From Hyphomicrobium_A sp963812795 (lineage in GTDB: Bacteria > Pseudomonadota > Alphaproteobacteria > Rhizobiales > Hyphomicrobiaceae): a stretch of DNA of 64,000 nucleotides. Positions 1-8,752 of the stretch are shown here, piece by piece. The notes beneath the pieces were generated by a model. It ran no database searches. It saw only the letters and a program-made list of their open reading frames with translations, and was not told the origin of the DNA. Position 1 is the first letter of the stretch; every line of letters starts with the position of its first letter. The stretch lies in assembly GCA_963812795.1 (NCBI GenBank), contig CAWEWG010000014.1:146302-210301 (forward strand). The letters run 5' to 3'. A program made the position numbers and the translations under genes.

Positions 1-1
1 G

Positions 2-643
2 GAAGCCTTTTGGTACCTGCGCGCCGACTTCGCCGCCGGTTTCGGGACTTCGCCGTCGGTCGCCGTGCTCGGCACCAACTATGCCGATTTGATCGCCGGC
101 GCCGTGCGATCGGACAGCTTCGAGCCATCGTTCACCGGCGGCGTCGGCATCGGCTACGTCTGGGGGCCATATTTCCGAACGGACTTAACCGTCGACGTGC
201 ACTCGCTGATGAACACCGAGCTCACCGCCACCGTCGCCGCGCCGTTCGAAGCATCGTTGGTCGACAAGACGAAGTTCATGTCGACCATCCTGCTCGCCAA
301 CGCCTACTACGACATTCGCACCGGCACGGCCTGGTCGCCCTACCTCGGCCTCGGCGTCGGCTTTGCCGTCAACCAGGTGACGCGCAACCTCTACTATTCC
401 GACTCCGTCACCGACGACTTCGCCTCGGCCGGAAACCGGACGACCGACGTGCAGTTCGCCGGCGCGGCCATGGTCGGCGTGACGTACGATATCTCTACCC
501 TCTGGGCCCTCGACGTGAACTACCGCTTTCTCCATATCGGCGGGTCCGAGGTCAGCCTGAAGCCCGACGTCGCGTCGTCGGTTGCCATCGGCGATCTCAA
601 CGAACACCAGATCCGCGCCGGCCTCCGGTTCCTCGTGAACTAG
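2..643 (+). CDS. Outer-membrane beta-barrel protein, 5' partial
   Basis: The reading frame is open from base 2, so the start and any signal peptide lie outside the window; the GTG at 65 is probably internal. The visible 213 residues alternate polar and hydrophobic positions, with many Gly, Tyr and Asn, as in small 8-strand outer-membrane barrels of the Omp25/OmpW kind. Strand-like pieces include GVGIGYVWGPYFRTDLTVDV and SPYLGLGVGFAV. The chain ends in RAGLRFLVN, close to a beta-signal but not ending in the usual aromatic residue. A clear intrinsic terminator follows, so it ends its transcript. Exact family and ligand cannot be told from this part. Confidence 0.7.
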   Translation, partial: EAFWYLRADFAAGFGTSPSVAVLGTNYADLIAGAVRSDSFEPSFTGGVGIGYVWGPYFRTDLTVDVHSLMNTELTATVAAPFEASLVDKTKFMSTILLANAYYDIRTGTAWSPYLGLGVGFAVNQVTRNLYYSDSVTDDFASAGNRTTDVQFAGAAMVGVTYDISTLWALDVNYRFLHIGGSEVSLKPDVASSVAIGDLNEHQIRAGLRFLVN

Positions 644-667
644 GCTGGCGCGTAGTCGGATCGCGTA

Positions 668-703
668 GGGGCGGCCCCATGTGGCCGCCCCATTTGTTTT
701 TTC
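668..703 (+). terminator. Intrinsic terminator after the outer-membrane protein gene
   Basis: A perfect 9-bp stem (668-676 with 683-691, GGGGCGGCC/GGCCGCCCC) with a 6-base loop is followed by a T-rich run at 692-702. It lies 25 bases after the stop at 643 and before serC, which therefore probably has its own promoter. Confidence 0.85.
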
Positions 704-748
704 AGCGGCCAAGTTGACGGCGTGGCCGCGGCCACCTAGACCGCCGTC

Positions 749-1906
749 ATGAGCCGTCTCGATAAGCCAAAGCAGCGCCCGGCTATCCCGAACTTCTCGA
801 GTGGGCCATGCGCGAAACGCCCCGGCTGGACGCCGCAGGTTCTGTCGCCGGCGTTGCTTGGGCGCTCGCACCGCTCGCCGGCCGGCATCGAGCGGCTGCG
901 GCTCGCCATCGACACGACGCATGCGCTTCTCGAGCTTCCGGCCGACTACCGCCTCGCAATCGTTCCCGGGTCCGACACGGGCGCTTTCGAGATGGCGCTG
1001 TGGTCGATGCTCGGCGAGCGCGGTGTTGACGTGCTCGCCTGGGAGGATTTCGGCCAGCGCTGGGTGGCCGACATCGTCGGCGAGCTGAAGCCGGCCGACA
1101 CGCGCGTGCTGACGGCCGACTACGGGCATCTGCCCGATCTCGCCAGCGTCGACTTCGATCGCGACGTGGTCTTCACCTGGAACGGCACGGCAGCGGGCGT
1201 GCGCGTGCCGGACGGCAATTGGATTGCCGCCGACCGCCGCGGTCTCACCTTCGTCGATGCGACGTCGGCGCTGTGCGCGCAGGCCGTCGATTGGCGCAAA
1301 GTCGACGTCGCCACGTTCTCCTGGCAAAAGGTGCTCGGCGGGGAAGCGGCGCACGGCATGATCGTCTTGTCGCCGCGCGCCATCGAGCGTCTGCAAAGTC
1401 ATCGACCGAGCTGGCCGGTGCCCAAGCTCTTCCGTCTCGCCGAGGACGGGCGCGTGCTCGACGACCTTTTCGCCGGGATCACCATCAACACGCCGTCGTT
1501 GCTGTGCGTCGAGGACTTCCTCGATGCGCTGCGCTGGGCCGAAGCGACGGGCGGCCTCAAGGCGTTGCAGGCGCGCGCCGACGCCAACGCCGCGGTGCTG
1601 TACGACTGGATCGCGTCAACGCCGTGGATCGCCAACCTCGCCGTCGATCCCAAGACGCGCTCCAACACCTCCGTGTGCCTGCGCTTCACCGACATTCGGG
1701 GAGGGGCTGCAGAAGAACGCAGCATCGCCGATCGCATGGTCGCCCTGCTTGCCGCCGAGGGGGCCGCCCACGACCTCGGGGCCTACCGCACGGCGCCGCC
1801 GGGGCTGCGGATTTGGAGTGGCGTCACGGTCGAAAAAAGTGACCTGCAAGCGCTCACCCCGTGGCTCGATTGGGCCTATGCACAGGCCCGCGCCGGCGCC
1901 GATTGA
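749..1906 (+). CDS. serC: Phosphoserine aminotransferase
   Basis: This 385-residue cytoplasmic PLP enzyme converts 3-phosphohydroxypyruvate and glutamate to phosphoserine in serine synthesis; the family can also act in pyridoxal phosphate synthesis. The N-terminal NFSSGPCAKRPGW, the VPGSDTGAFEMALW phosphate-side loop and the PLP lysine in FSWQKVLGGE (about K194) match the alphaproteobacterial SerC group. Length is normal. The start follows a terminator by about 45 bases and has no strong Shine-Dalgarno sequence. In many relatives serA follows serC directly and purA comes soon after; here a DUF4139 gene occupies the serA position and no serA is seen in the window. Confidence 0.93.
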   Translation: MSRLDKPKQRPAIPNFSSGPCAKRPGWTPQVLSPALLGRSHRSPAGIERLRLAIDTTHALLELPADYRLAIVPGSDTGAFEMALWSMLGERGVDVLAWEDFGQRWVADIVGELKPADTRVLTADYGHLPDLASVDFDRDVVFTWNGTAAGVRVPDGNWIAADRRGLTFVDATSALCAQAVDWRKVDVATFSWQKVLGGEAAHGMIVLSPRAIERLQSHRPSWPVPKLFRLAEDGRVLDDLFAGITINTPSLLCVEDFLDALRWAEATGGLKALQARADANAAVLYDWIASTPWIANLAVDPKTRSNTSVCLRFTDIRGGAAEERSIADRMVALLAAEGAAHDLGAYRTAPPGLRIWSGVTVEKSDLQALTPWLDWAYAQARAGAD

Positions 1907-2030
1907 CGCCCCTCGCTGATCGGCCGGAAGTCCTTTGCAAGCCGTCATAATTCAGACGTGAACCGCCCCCACTCGTCTCGCCCAGGGACGGCCGTCCGCG
2001 GCCGGGAAAATAACTGGGATGGGCTGCACC

Positions 2031-3755
2031 ATGCGCACGGTCATCGCACTGTCGGGTCTGCTTCTGGTCGTCGTCGCCGGACACGCACTGGCGGACGAGA
2101 TTCCTGTCACCTCGCGCATCGAGACGGTCACCGTTTTTCCCGCCGGGGCGGAAGCGACGCGCACCGCGCGGCTGGCGTTGCAGAAGGGCGAGCACACGCT
2201 GGTCTTCAGCGATCTTCCGGCCGAGGCCGTGCCCGGCTCCATCCGCGTCGACGGCAAGGCGACGGCCGGCCTCGACATCCAATCGGTCGATACGCGCCGC
2301 CGCTACATCCCGCGCGCCGATCAGGAGAAGCTGCAAGCCGAGCGCAAGGGTATCGAGGACGAGATCGAAAAGCTGCGCGATGACCGCGGCATCGTCCAGG
2401 GCCAGGAGGACGCGGCGCAGACACAGAAGACGCTGCTGCAGAATCTGGCGCAAATGCCCGGCCGCGCCCCTGTCGAGGACGGCCAGCCGGCGCAATCGAG
2501 CCCGCCGCCCGCCACCGACTGGACGCAAGTCCTTTCGCTCATCGCCTCGGGCTGGACCGAAGCCCACCGCTCGGCCCTCGACGCCGAGGTGAAGAAGCGC
2601 GACCTCGATCGCCGCATCGAGGAATTGGAAAAGAAGCTCGCCGCGCTGGCGCCGGCCCGCGCCGAGCAGACGGAGGTGAAGGTCTTCGTCGTCGCCGGGG
2701 CGGTTCTCGACGCCGATATGACGGTGCGCTACCAGGTGCGCAACGCCGGCTGGACTCCTCGCTATGACGCGCGCCTCGCCACCGGTTCCAAAACGGCGCC
2801 GCCACTGCTGGAGCTGACGCGCCGCGCCGACATCGTGCAGCGCACCGGCGAGACGTGGGAGAACGTCGCCGTGCAACTGTCGACGACGCGCCCGAACGCC
2901 AATGCCGAGGCACCCACCATCGACACCGTCACGGTGGACTTCGAGCCGGAGGCCAAGCCGATGTCGGAATCGATGCCGTCACCGCCGCCCGCGCCCACGG
3001 CCGCGTACGATGGTCTCACCGTGCGCAAGAAGGTCGCCGCCGGGCGCACGGCACAGCTCTCCGCCGCCGCCGAGCCCGAGGCGGCGGAAATGGATCTCAA
3101 CATCGGCGAGCAAGGCGCCAGCGTCGCCGCCGCGCCCTTCCAGGCCGTGTTCGGTGTGCCGGGACGTCTCACCGTCCCTGCCACCGGCGAGGGCAAGCGG
3201 GTGTTTCTGCAGGACGACAGCCTCGAGCCGGTGCTTACCGTGCGCACCGTCCCCAAGCGCGAGGCCAAGGCCTACCTCTACGCCAAGCTGATCCTGCCGA
3301 AGGGCTCGCCGGTGCTGCCCGGGCCGGTGTCGCTGTTCCGCGACGGCACCTTCGTTGGCACCGGCGCGCTGCCGGTGCTGTCGCCGGGCGAGGACCACGA
3401 GCTCGGCTTCGGCGCCGACGATCAGGTGCGCGTGCGCCATGCCATCGCCGACGAGAAGCGCGGCGAGACGGGGCTCATCTCCTCGGCGCGCACCGACAGC
3501 CGCAACTACCGCATCACGGTGAAGAACATGCACGAGCGGGCCGTCGAGCTCGTCGTGCACGACCAGGTTCCCGTCTCGCAGAACGACGACATCAAGGTCG
3601 AGTTGGTGGGGCCGGTGCAGCCGACCAAAAAGGACATCGACGGCAAGCGCGGGGTCGTCGCCTTCGAATCCAAGCTGGAGCCGGAGGAGGAGCGCCTCAT
3701 CGAGTTCGGCTATCGGGTCATCTGGCCGGGGGCACGGACCATCACCTACCGCTGA
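2031..3755 (+). CDS. DUF4139 (mucoidy inhibitor MuiA-like) secreted protein
   Basis: A 574-residue protein with a cleavable signal peptide (MRTVIALSGLLLVVVAGHALA), an N-terminal DUF4140-like segment starting VTVFPAGAEATRTARL, a charged coiled-coil stretch at about residues 90-210, and a C-terminal DUF4139 region ending in EERLIEFGYRVIWPG. A Pro/Ala-rich linker near residues 310-330 joins the halves. The family includes MuiA, known only as an inhibitor of mucoidy; the molecular function is unknown. It probably acts in the periplasm. An ATG 12 bases upstream (2019) is an alternative start; 2031 gives the better signal peptide. Confidence 0.82.
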   Translation: MRTVIALSGLLLVVVAGHALADEIPVTSRIETVTVFPAGAEATRTARLALQKGEHTLVFSDLPAEAVPGSIRVDGKATAGLDIQSVDTRRRYIPRADQEKLQAERKGIEDEIEKLRDDRGIVQGQEDAAQTQKTLLQNLAQMPGRAPVEDGQPAQSSPPPATDWTQVLSLIASGWTEAHRSALDAEVKKRDLDRRIEELEKKLAALAPARAEQTEVKVFVVAGAVLDADMTVRYQVRNAGWTPRYDARLATGSKTAPPLLELTRRADIVQRTGETWENVAVQLSTTRPNANAEAPTIDTVTVDFEPEAKPMSESMPSPPPAPTAAYDGLTVRKKVAAGRTAQLSAAAEPEAAEMDLNIGEQGASVAAAPFQAVFGVPGRLTVPATGEGKRVFLQDDSLEPVLTVRTVPKREAKAYLYAKLILPKGSPVLPGPVSLFRDGTFVGTGALPVLSPGEDHELGFGADDQVRVRHAIADEKRGETGLISSARTDSRNYRITVKNMHERAVELVVHDQVPVSQNDDIKVELVGPVQPTKKDIDGKRGVVAFESKLEPEEERLIEFGYRVIWPGARTITYR

Positions 3756-3840
3756 GCCCCGTTTTCCGGACTTCGGAGACCCCCGCGGACCTATCTGGAG
3801 GGGGTGGCAGCGGCGAATTCTGCGCTATAAGGCCCCGAAT

Positions 3841-3864
3841 GGCCCCGGCAACCGTTCCGGGGCC
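3841..3864. repeat. Perfect inverted repeat in the purA leader
   Basis: GGCCCCGG (3841-3848) and CCGGGGCC (3857-3864) form an 8-bp stem with an 8-base loop, 20 bases before the purA start. No T-run follows, so it is not a standard terminator of the upstream gene. It could be a leader hairpin or an operator; no function is shown. Confidence 0.5.
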
Positions 3865-3884
3865 AAGTTGCGAGTGGGGCTTAG

Positions 3885-5177
<1,293 letters not shown>

Positions 5178-5600
5178 TCAGGTCGGCGGCGGCATCGCGT
5201 CGTAGCAGGGCACGTCCTCGGTCGTGATGTCCCAGGCCGGTTGCGCCTTTTTGTAGAGCACCCGCTGCGGCGCGAACCAGCTGTTGTCATCGACCGAGCC
5301 CGCGGTCACGTTGATCATGCCGGGAAACGCGGAATTCTCACCGAACAGGCGGCTGCCGCAATCCGGGCAGAAGTGCCGCGTGTTGATGTTGCCGCTGTCC
5401 GCCTCGACCGCGAAGGTCCTGGTCCTACCCGCGATCGTCACGTGCTCGCGCTTGAAGCGGGCGAGGGAGATATGCCCCGTACCGGTGGCGCGCTGGCAGT
5501 CCTTGCAGTGGCACTGGCCCATGCTGACGGGCGGCGCAGAAATAGTGAAACTAACGGCGCCGCATTGGCACTGTCCTGTGGCGAACGGTTTGTCCGGCAT
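5178..5600 (-). CDS. GFA-family (glutathione-dependent formaldehyde-activating/CENP-V) zinc protein
   Basis: A 140-residue protein with the full zinc-ligand set of the GFA fold: CQCG (C11, C13), CHCKDC (C30, C32, C35) and CPDCG (C78, C81). The N-terminal GQCQCGAVSF and central QRATGTGHIS are typical. Family members were first described as formaldehyde-activating, but most have no proven substrate, so I call only the family. It is convergent with purA with no gap; no terminator is seen between the two stops. Confidence 0.88.
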   Translation of the reverse strand: MPDKPFATGQCQCGAVSFTISAPPVSMGQCHCKDCQRATGTGHISLARFKREHVTIAGRTRTFAVEADSGNINTRHFCPDCGSRLFGENSAFPGMINVTAGSVDDNSWFAPQRVLYKKAQPAWDITTEDVPCYDAMPPPT

Positions 5601-5991
5601 GTCTTGTCCCTCATCGCAACCGCGGAATTTCTAGCGCGGGAGAGAGAGCAGCGCATCGGTTTAGCGAGCGCCCAAAAGAGAAGGACACCCGCCTCGGGGG
5701 GCCGAGGGCGAGTGTCCGTTCGATTGTGGACCCGTGCCTCGACGAGGGGATGGGGGGAGGGGAACGAAGCCCGTGTCCGCGGAGAGAATGCGCTGGTCCC
5801 TGGATGCGTTCCCACCGCTGGCAGAAAAATCTCGAAAACTGTCTCGAAGGTCATAACGATCGGAAAACGCAGGAAAAATTCGCATGCGGCAAGGCGGCCT
5901 ATGCAACCCGGCGGCATGCAGTCCGCATAGAACGATGCCCGCCGGCGAAAGCCGCGAGGGCGCGTTGACCGATGTGTTGGAGAGGATTGCC
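5601..5991. other. Intergenic stretch holding a minus-strand terminator
   Basis: About 390 bases between the GFA start and the first micropeptide stop. Apart from the hairpin at 5683-5717, I see no convincing gene: the open frames here lack ribosome sites and recognisable composition. The 275 bases from the micropeptide stop to the terminator would be an unusually long 3' untranslated region. Confidence 0.5.
5672..5717 (-). terminator. Intrinsic terminator reading leftward
   Basis: On the minus strand a long hairpin (arms at about 5683-5697 and 5702-5717, GGACAC/GTGTCC at the base, one mismatch and one bulge) is followed by TTCTCTTTTGG. It would end a transcript coming from the micropeptide genes at 5992-6240. 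Confidence 0.65.
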
Positions 5992-6078
5992 CTACCAGTG
6001 CAGGACGCCGAACAAGTGCAGCAGGACGATCGCGACGATCGGCACGCCGAGCAGCCATAGAAGAATATCGCGCCCCAT
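5992..6078 (-). CDS. 28-residue single-helix membrane peptide (micropeptide 1)
   Basis: ATG at 6078 to TAG at 5992. The peptide starts MGRDILLWLLGVPIV and goes on as one hydrophobic helix ending FGVLHW. A GAGG ribosome site lies 7-10 bases before the ATG. It shares the core LLWLxGVPI with the next peptide upstream, so the two are paralogues. Peptides with an LLWL-GVPI core recur as unannotated small genes in Hyphomicrobiales as far as I remember; function is unknown. It is expected to insert in the inner membrane. It is too short for standard gene callers. The ribosome site plus the paralogue makes it credible. Confidence 0.7.
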   Translation of the reverse strand: MGRDILLWLLGVPIVAIVLLHLFGVLHW

Positions 6079-6162
6079 GGTGTCCTCGCTGGTGCAGTTC
6101 GCAGTGCATCGGATCTATGGATCCGACCCGTATGCCCGTCGCTGCGACCACTACGCCTGTCG

Positions 6163-6240
6163 CTAGATCACGTTGAAGATGTTCATCAGGATGATGACGC
6201 TGATCGGCACGCCGATGAGCCACAAGAGAACACTGCGCAT
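6163..6240 (-). CDS. 25-residue single-helix membrane peptide (micropeptide 2)
   Basis: ATG at 6240 to TAG at 6163. The peptide begins MRSVLLWLIGVPISV and ends LMNIFNVI: one transmembrane helix with a single basic residue at the N-terminus. ACGGAG lies upstream at suitable spacing. It matches micropeptide 1 at LLWL-GVPI, and the genes are 84 bases apart in the same direction, as after a tandem duplication. The downstream terminator at 5672-5717 may end a shared transcript. Function is unknown; a role binding a membrane partner is only a guess. Confidence 0.7.
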   Translation of the reverse strand: MRSVLLWLIGVPISVIILMNIFNVI

Positions 6241-6333
6241 TTTTTTGAACTCCGTGTTGTTGCTGGCCGATAAACTCGCCGCGCACACAAGAGTTCCGGT
6301 CAAGGGCACACCGGGCGTTCTGGGCAGCCGATC

Positions 6334-7854
6334 CTACGGGCCCACCACCGCGGGACGGGCGTGGCCGCGGCCCATCAACAGTGGCGCCGCAAGGACGGCC
6401 GCGGCGAGCACGACGCCGACATCGACGTACCATGCCATCGGATCGGTGATTTGCCCCCACCAGATGTGCAGGTGCGTCCCGACTGCGGCGAGCAGTGCGA
6501 TGGCGCTTAGCATGCGCAGCGCGCGCGCCGTCGCCATCCCGTCGCTGGTGAACAGAGCCAGGGCGCCCGCTGCCGCGACGGTTGCGAGGTAGGTGGCAAC
6601 GAGGAAGCTGGCTCCGAATTGCAGGGCGACGATCGCCGTCGTGCCAAACGCCAACGGCTGGCTCCAGCCGACAACCGCCCAGACTTTCTCCCACTTGGGT
6701 GCCGGCCGTCCCTTGGCGCGGCGCCGCTCGAGCCAGATCACCACGCCGCTATGCGTGACGATGGCGAGGGCCAATCCAAGCACGCCGTACAGAAGCTTGA
6801 TGGGAATTCCGCCAAACCAGCCGAAATGCAGCGGCTGCAGCGCGCCGAGGATCCACTGCCCGGGCCCGCGCTGTGCCGTCGCCGGGTCGGCGAGCAGCTT
6901 GCCGTCGCCGCTGAAGTGATACGTCGACGAGAACGCGATCCGTCCCGGCGTGCGCATGCCCACCTGCACGACCTGCCCGGCCGTACCGATGTGCTGGACA
7001 AAGACGCTGGCAAATTCTGCATCGGGCGCACGGCTCTTCACGTGGGCGAGCATGGCAGCGACGTCGGGGACGGGGGCAGAGCTCTCGTCCGCCCCCGGCC
7101 CCGGGCCGAACAGCACGCTTACCGCCTTGGCCCGGTCACCGTCGTAAGCGGCCAGCGCGAGGACGCCGACGATCAGCGAGGAGAGGCCGAGCAAGGCGCC
7201 GGTAACGCTCACGACGACGTGGAAAGGCAGCCCCCACACGCCCAGTCGATTATGTAGGTCCGCCTCTTGCAGCCGCCGCGATCCGCCCCAACGCAGCGCG
7301 AACGCGTCTTTGAATATGCGCGGATGCGACAGCAGGCCGGAAATGAGCGAGGAGAACAAGGCAACGCCGGTCAAGCCGACGAGATACAGTCCCCACGTGC
7401 GCGGAAGGTGAAGCTGCATGTGAAGCTCGGCGATGAACTCCGACCACGGCGCCGACGTCCGCGTCACCAGCCGACCTTGCTCGTCGGCCAGCCATTCGCC
7501 TTCGTTGCCGGTTTCATGGTCGTGGTACGAGACCGATAAACGTTGCGGGACTCGTAGCGGACCGCCGACGAACAGATCGTGTGCGGCATTGTCCTCGCGC
7601 GCCTGTGCGTAGCCGGCACGCACTGCGGCGGCGATCGCATCCGGCCCCGGCGTGTGGGCGACGAGCGGCGCATTGGGCTGCTCCCAACGTTGCAGCTCGA
7701 AAAGGAAAACCGTTATCGCGCCGCTGATGCATACGACATAGATCAGCGCCGCAAAGGCCAAGCCGAGCGCCGAGTGGCCGGCCAGCATGGCACGGACGAA
7801 GTCCGGCGGCAGAAACGGCCGCGCTTTCGGTTTTACGGGAGGTTCGCTGGACAT
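6334..7854 (-). CDS. PepSY-associated transmembrane protein, probable iron-uptake accessory
   Basis: A 506-residue inner-membrane protein beginning MSSEPPVKPKARPF. Helix one carries GLAFAALIYVVCISG, then come a periplasmic PepSY-type region, helices near LYLVGLTGVALFSSLISG and LPFHVVVSVTGALLGLSS, a second soluble domain with GPGQWILGALQPLHFGWFGG, and four more helices. This is the PepSY_TM architecture usually found beside TonB-dependent siderophore receptors, where it is thought to reduce or process ferric siderophores at the inner membrane; some members are ferric reductases. The ATG at 7854 shares a base with the upstream stop (TGATG), so it is translationally coupled. In-frame upstream codons are inside the previous gene. 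Confidence 0.82.
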   Translation of the reverse strand: MSSEPPVKPKARPFLPPDFVRAMLAGHSALGLAFAALIYVVCISGAITVFLFELQRWEQPNAPLVAHTPGPDAIAAAVRAGYAQAREDNAAHDLFVGGPLRVPQRLSVSYHDHETGNEGEWLADEQGRLVTRTSAPWSEFIAELHMQLHLPRTWGLYLVGLTGVALFSSLISGLLSHPRIFKDAFALRWGGSRRLQEADLHNRLGVWGLPFHVVVSVTGALLGLSSLIVGVLALAAYDGDRAKAVSVLFGPGPGADESSAPVPDVAAMLAHVKSRAPDAEFASVFVQHIGTAGQVVQVGMRTPGRIAFSSTYHFSGDGKLLADPATAQRGPGQWILGALQPLHFGWFGGIPIKLLYGVLGLALAIVTHSGVVIWLERRRAKGRPAPKWEKVWAVVGWSQPLAFGTTAIVALQFGASFLVATYLATVAAAGALALFTSDGMATARALRMLSAIALLAAVGTHLHIWWGQITDPMAWYVDVGVVLAAAVLAAPLLMGRGHARPAVVGP

Positions 7855-8447
7855 CAGGAGACTAGCACCTTCGGAAGAAAGGCGATCCCATATGCCAAAG
7901 CCGATATGGCTCCAAGCAGAATGGTCGCCCGCAAAAGCCTGGCATCGCTCAATGTCCAGGCCATGCCGGCACCCCAAAGCATGGGAACGAGTATGCCGCC
8001 GATAACGATGCGGTCAGGCGCCGCCAGCGGCATGGCGATGGCGAAGGCGACGCCGATGCCGATTGCGGCAACCCCGGCCAGCACGATGGCGAGCAGGCTC
8101 TTGGCGATGGCGCGAGGCCAGTTCGTCGGTCGATCTTCGGGCTCGAGGGCAAGGTCACGATTTGATCTTGCACGGGCAGGCCGCAACTCGACTCCCATCG
8201 CCACAACGACGTAGGCGACCGCGGAGAACGCGACGAGCGCGTAGACCGTCCCGGCTTCGCCGCCCCACGCGTAGGCGAAGCTGGCAATTCCCGCTGCAAC
8301 GAGCACCCAGCCGCCGGTCATGCTGATGCTGGCGCCACCGCCATTACGTCGCATCCAACTCAGGCGCAGCAGCGCGATGCCGGACAGAAGCATCAGAGTG
8401 CCGATGAGGGTGCCTAGCGGCTGGCGAAGCAGATCGAGTTGTTGCAA
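7854..8447 (-). CDS. Six-helix inner-membrane protein of an iron-uptake locus
   Basis: Six hydrophobic segments in 197 residues (for example GTLIGTLMLLSGIALL, WVLVAAGIASFAYAW, LLAIVLAGVAAIGIGVAF) with a charged loop after helix 3. I chose the TTG at 8447 because AGGAG sits nine bases before it and the protein then starts just before helix 1; the frame itself opens further back at 8627. Similar small membrane proteins accompany PepSY and TonB-receptor genes in other proteobacteria and are often named iron uptake proteins, without biochemical proof. Its stop overlaps the PepSY start. Confidence 0.65.
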   Translation of the reverse strand: MQQLDLLRQPLGTLIGTLMLLSGIALLRLSWMRRNGGGASISMTGGWVLVAAGIASFAYAWGGEAGTVYALVAFSAVAYVVVAMGVELRPARARSNRDLALEPEDRPTNWPRAIAKSLLAIVLAGVAAIGIGVAFAIAMPLAAPDRIVIGGILVPMLWGAGMAWTLSDARLLRATILLGAISALAYGIAFLPKVLVS

Positions 8448-8752
8448 GTCGGGCAACTCCTGGTGGTTAGCAGGTATGTCGTTCGTGCATGCCGCGCCGG
8501 CGATCGGCGTCTGATGGCATGAACGAACGCCTCTAGCGATGCGGTATGGCTGCGCACGTTGCGCAACGCCGCTCGATTGATCAGCCCTGGGAGTGTTTGA
8601 GGCGCACGGGACACACACGAGCTGCATTCTTGACTCTCGCCGGAGACAATCTGCGATAGCCGTGCTTTAGGTAAGAAGCAAGTGGCCTGGCATTCGGCGA
8701 TGCTCGTCGGCCTCGGTTTTAGTTCCAGCGTTGTCCGGGGGGCACTCGCCCA
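8448..8752. promoter_or_regulatory. Divergent promoter region of the TonB receptor locus
   Basis: Some 305 bases separate the leftward membrane operon from the rightward receptor gene, so both promoters should lie here. I see the imperfect inverted repeat at 8480-8529 but no clear Irr (ICE), RirA or Fur consensus. The frame opening at 8627 covers part of it but has no ribosome site. Confidence 0.4.
8480..8529. repeat. Long imperfect inverted repeat in the iron-locus promoter region
   Basis: CGTTCGTGCATGCC (8480-8493) and GGCATGAACGAACG (8516-8529) pair at 13 of 14 positions around a 22-base GC-rich loop. It sits 33 bases before the TTG start of the leftward gene, so it would fall in that gene's leader or promoter. 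It may be an operator or an RNA hairpin. Confidence 0.55.

Noticed and set aside
5661..5906. 81-residue minus-strand frame in the gap after the micropeptides
   Set aside because: No ribosome site, no family features, and it runs through a strong terminator hairpin.
5438..6694. 418-residue minus-strand open frame over the micropeptides
   Set aside because: No ribosome site, random composition, and it overlaps the GFA and PepSY genes in a different frame.
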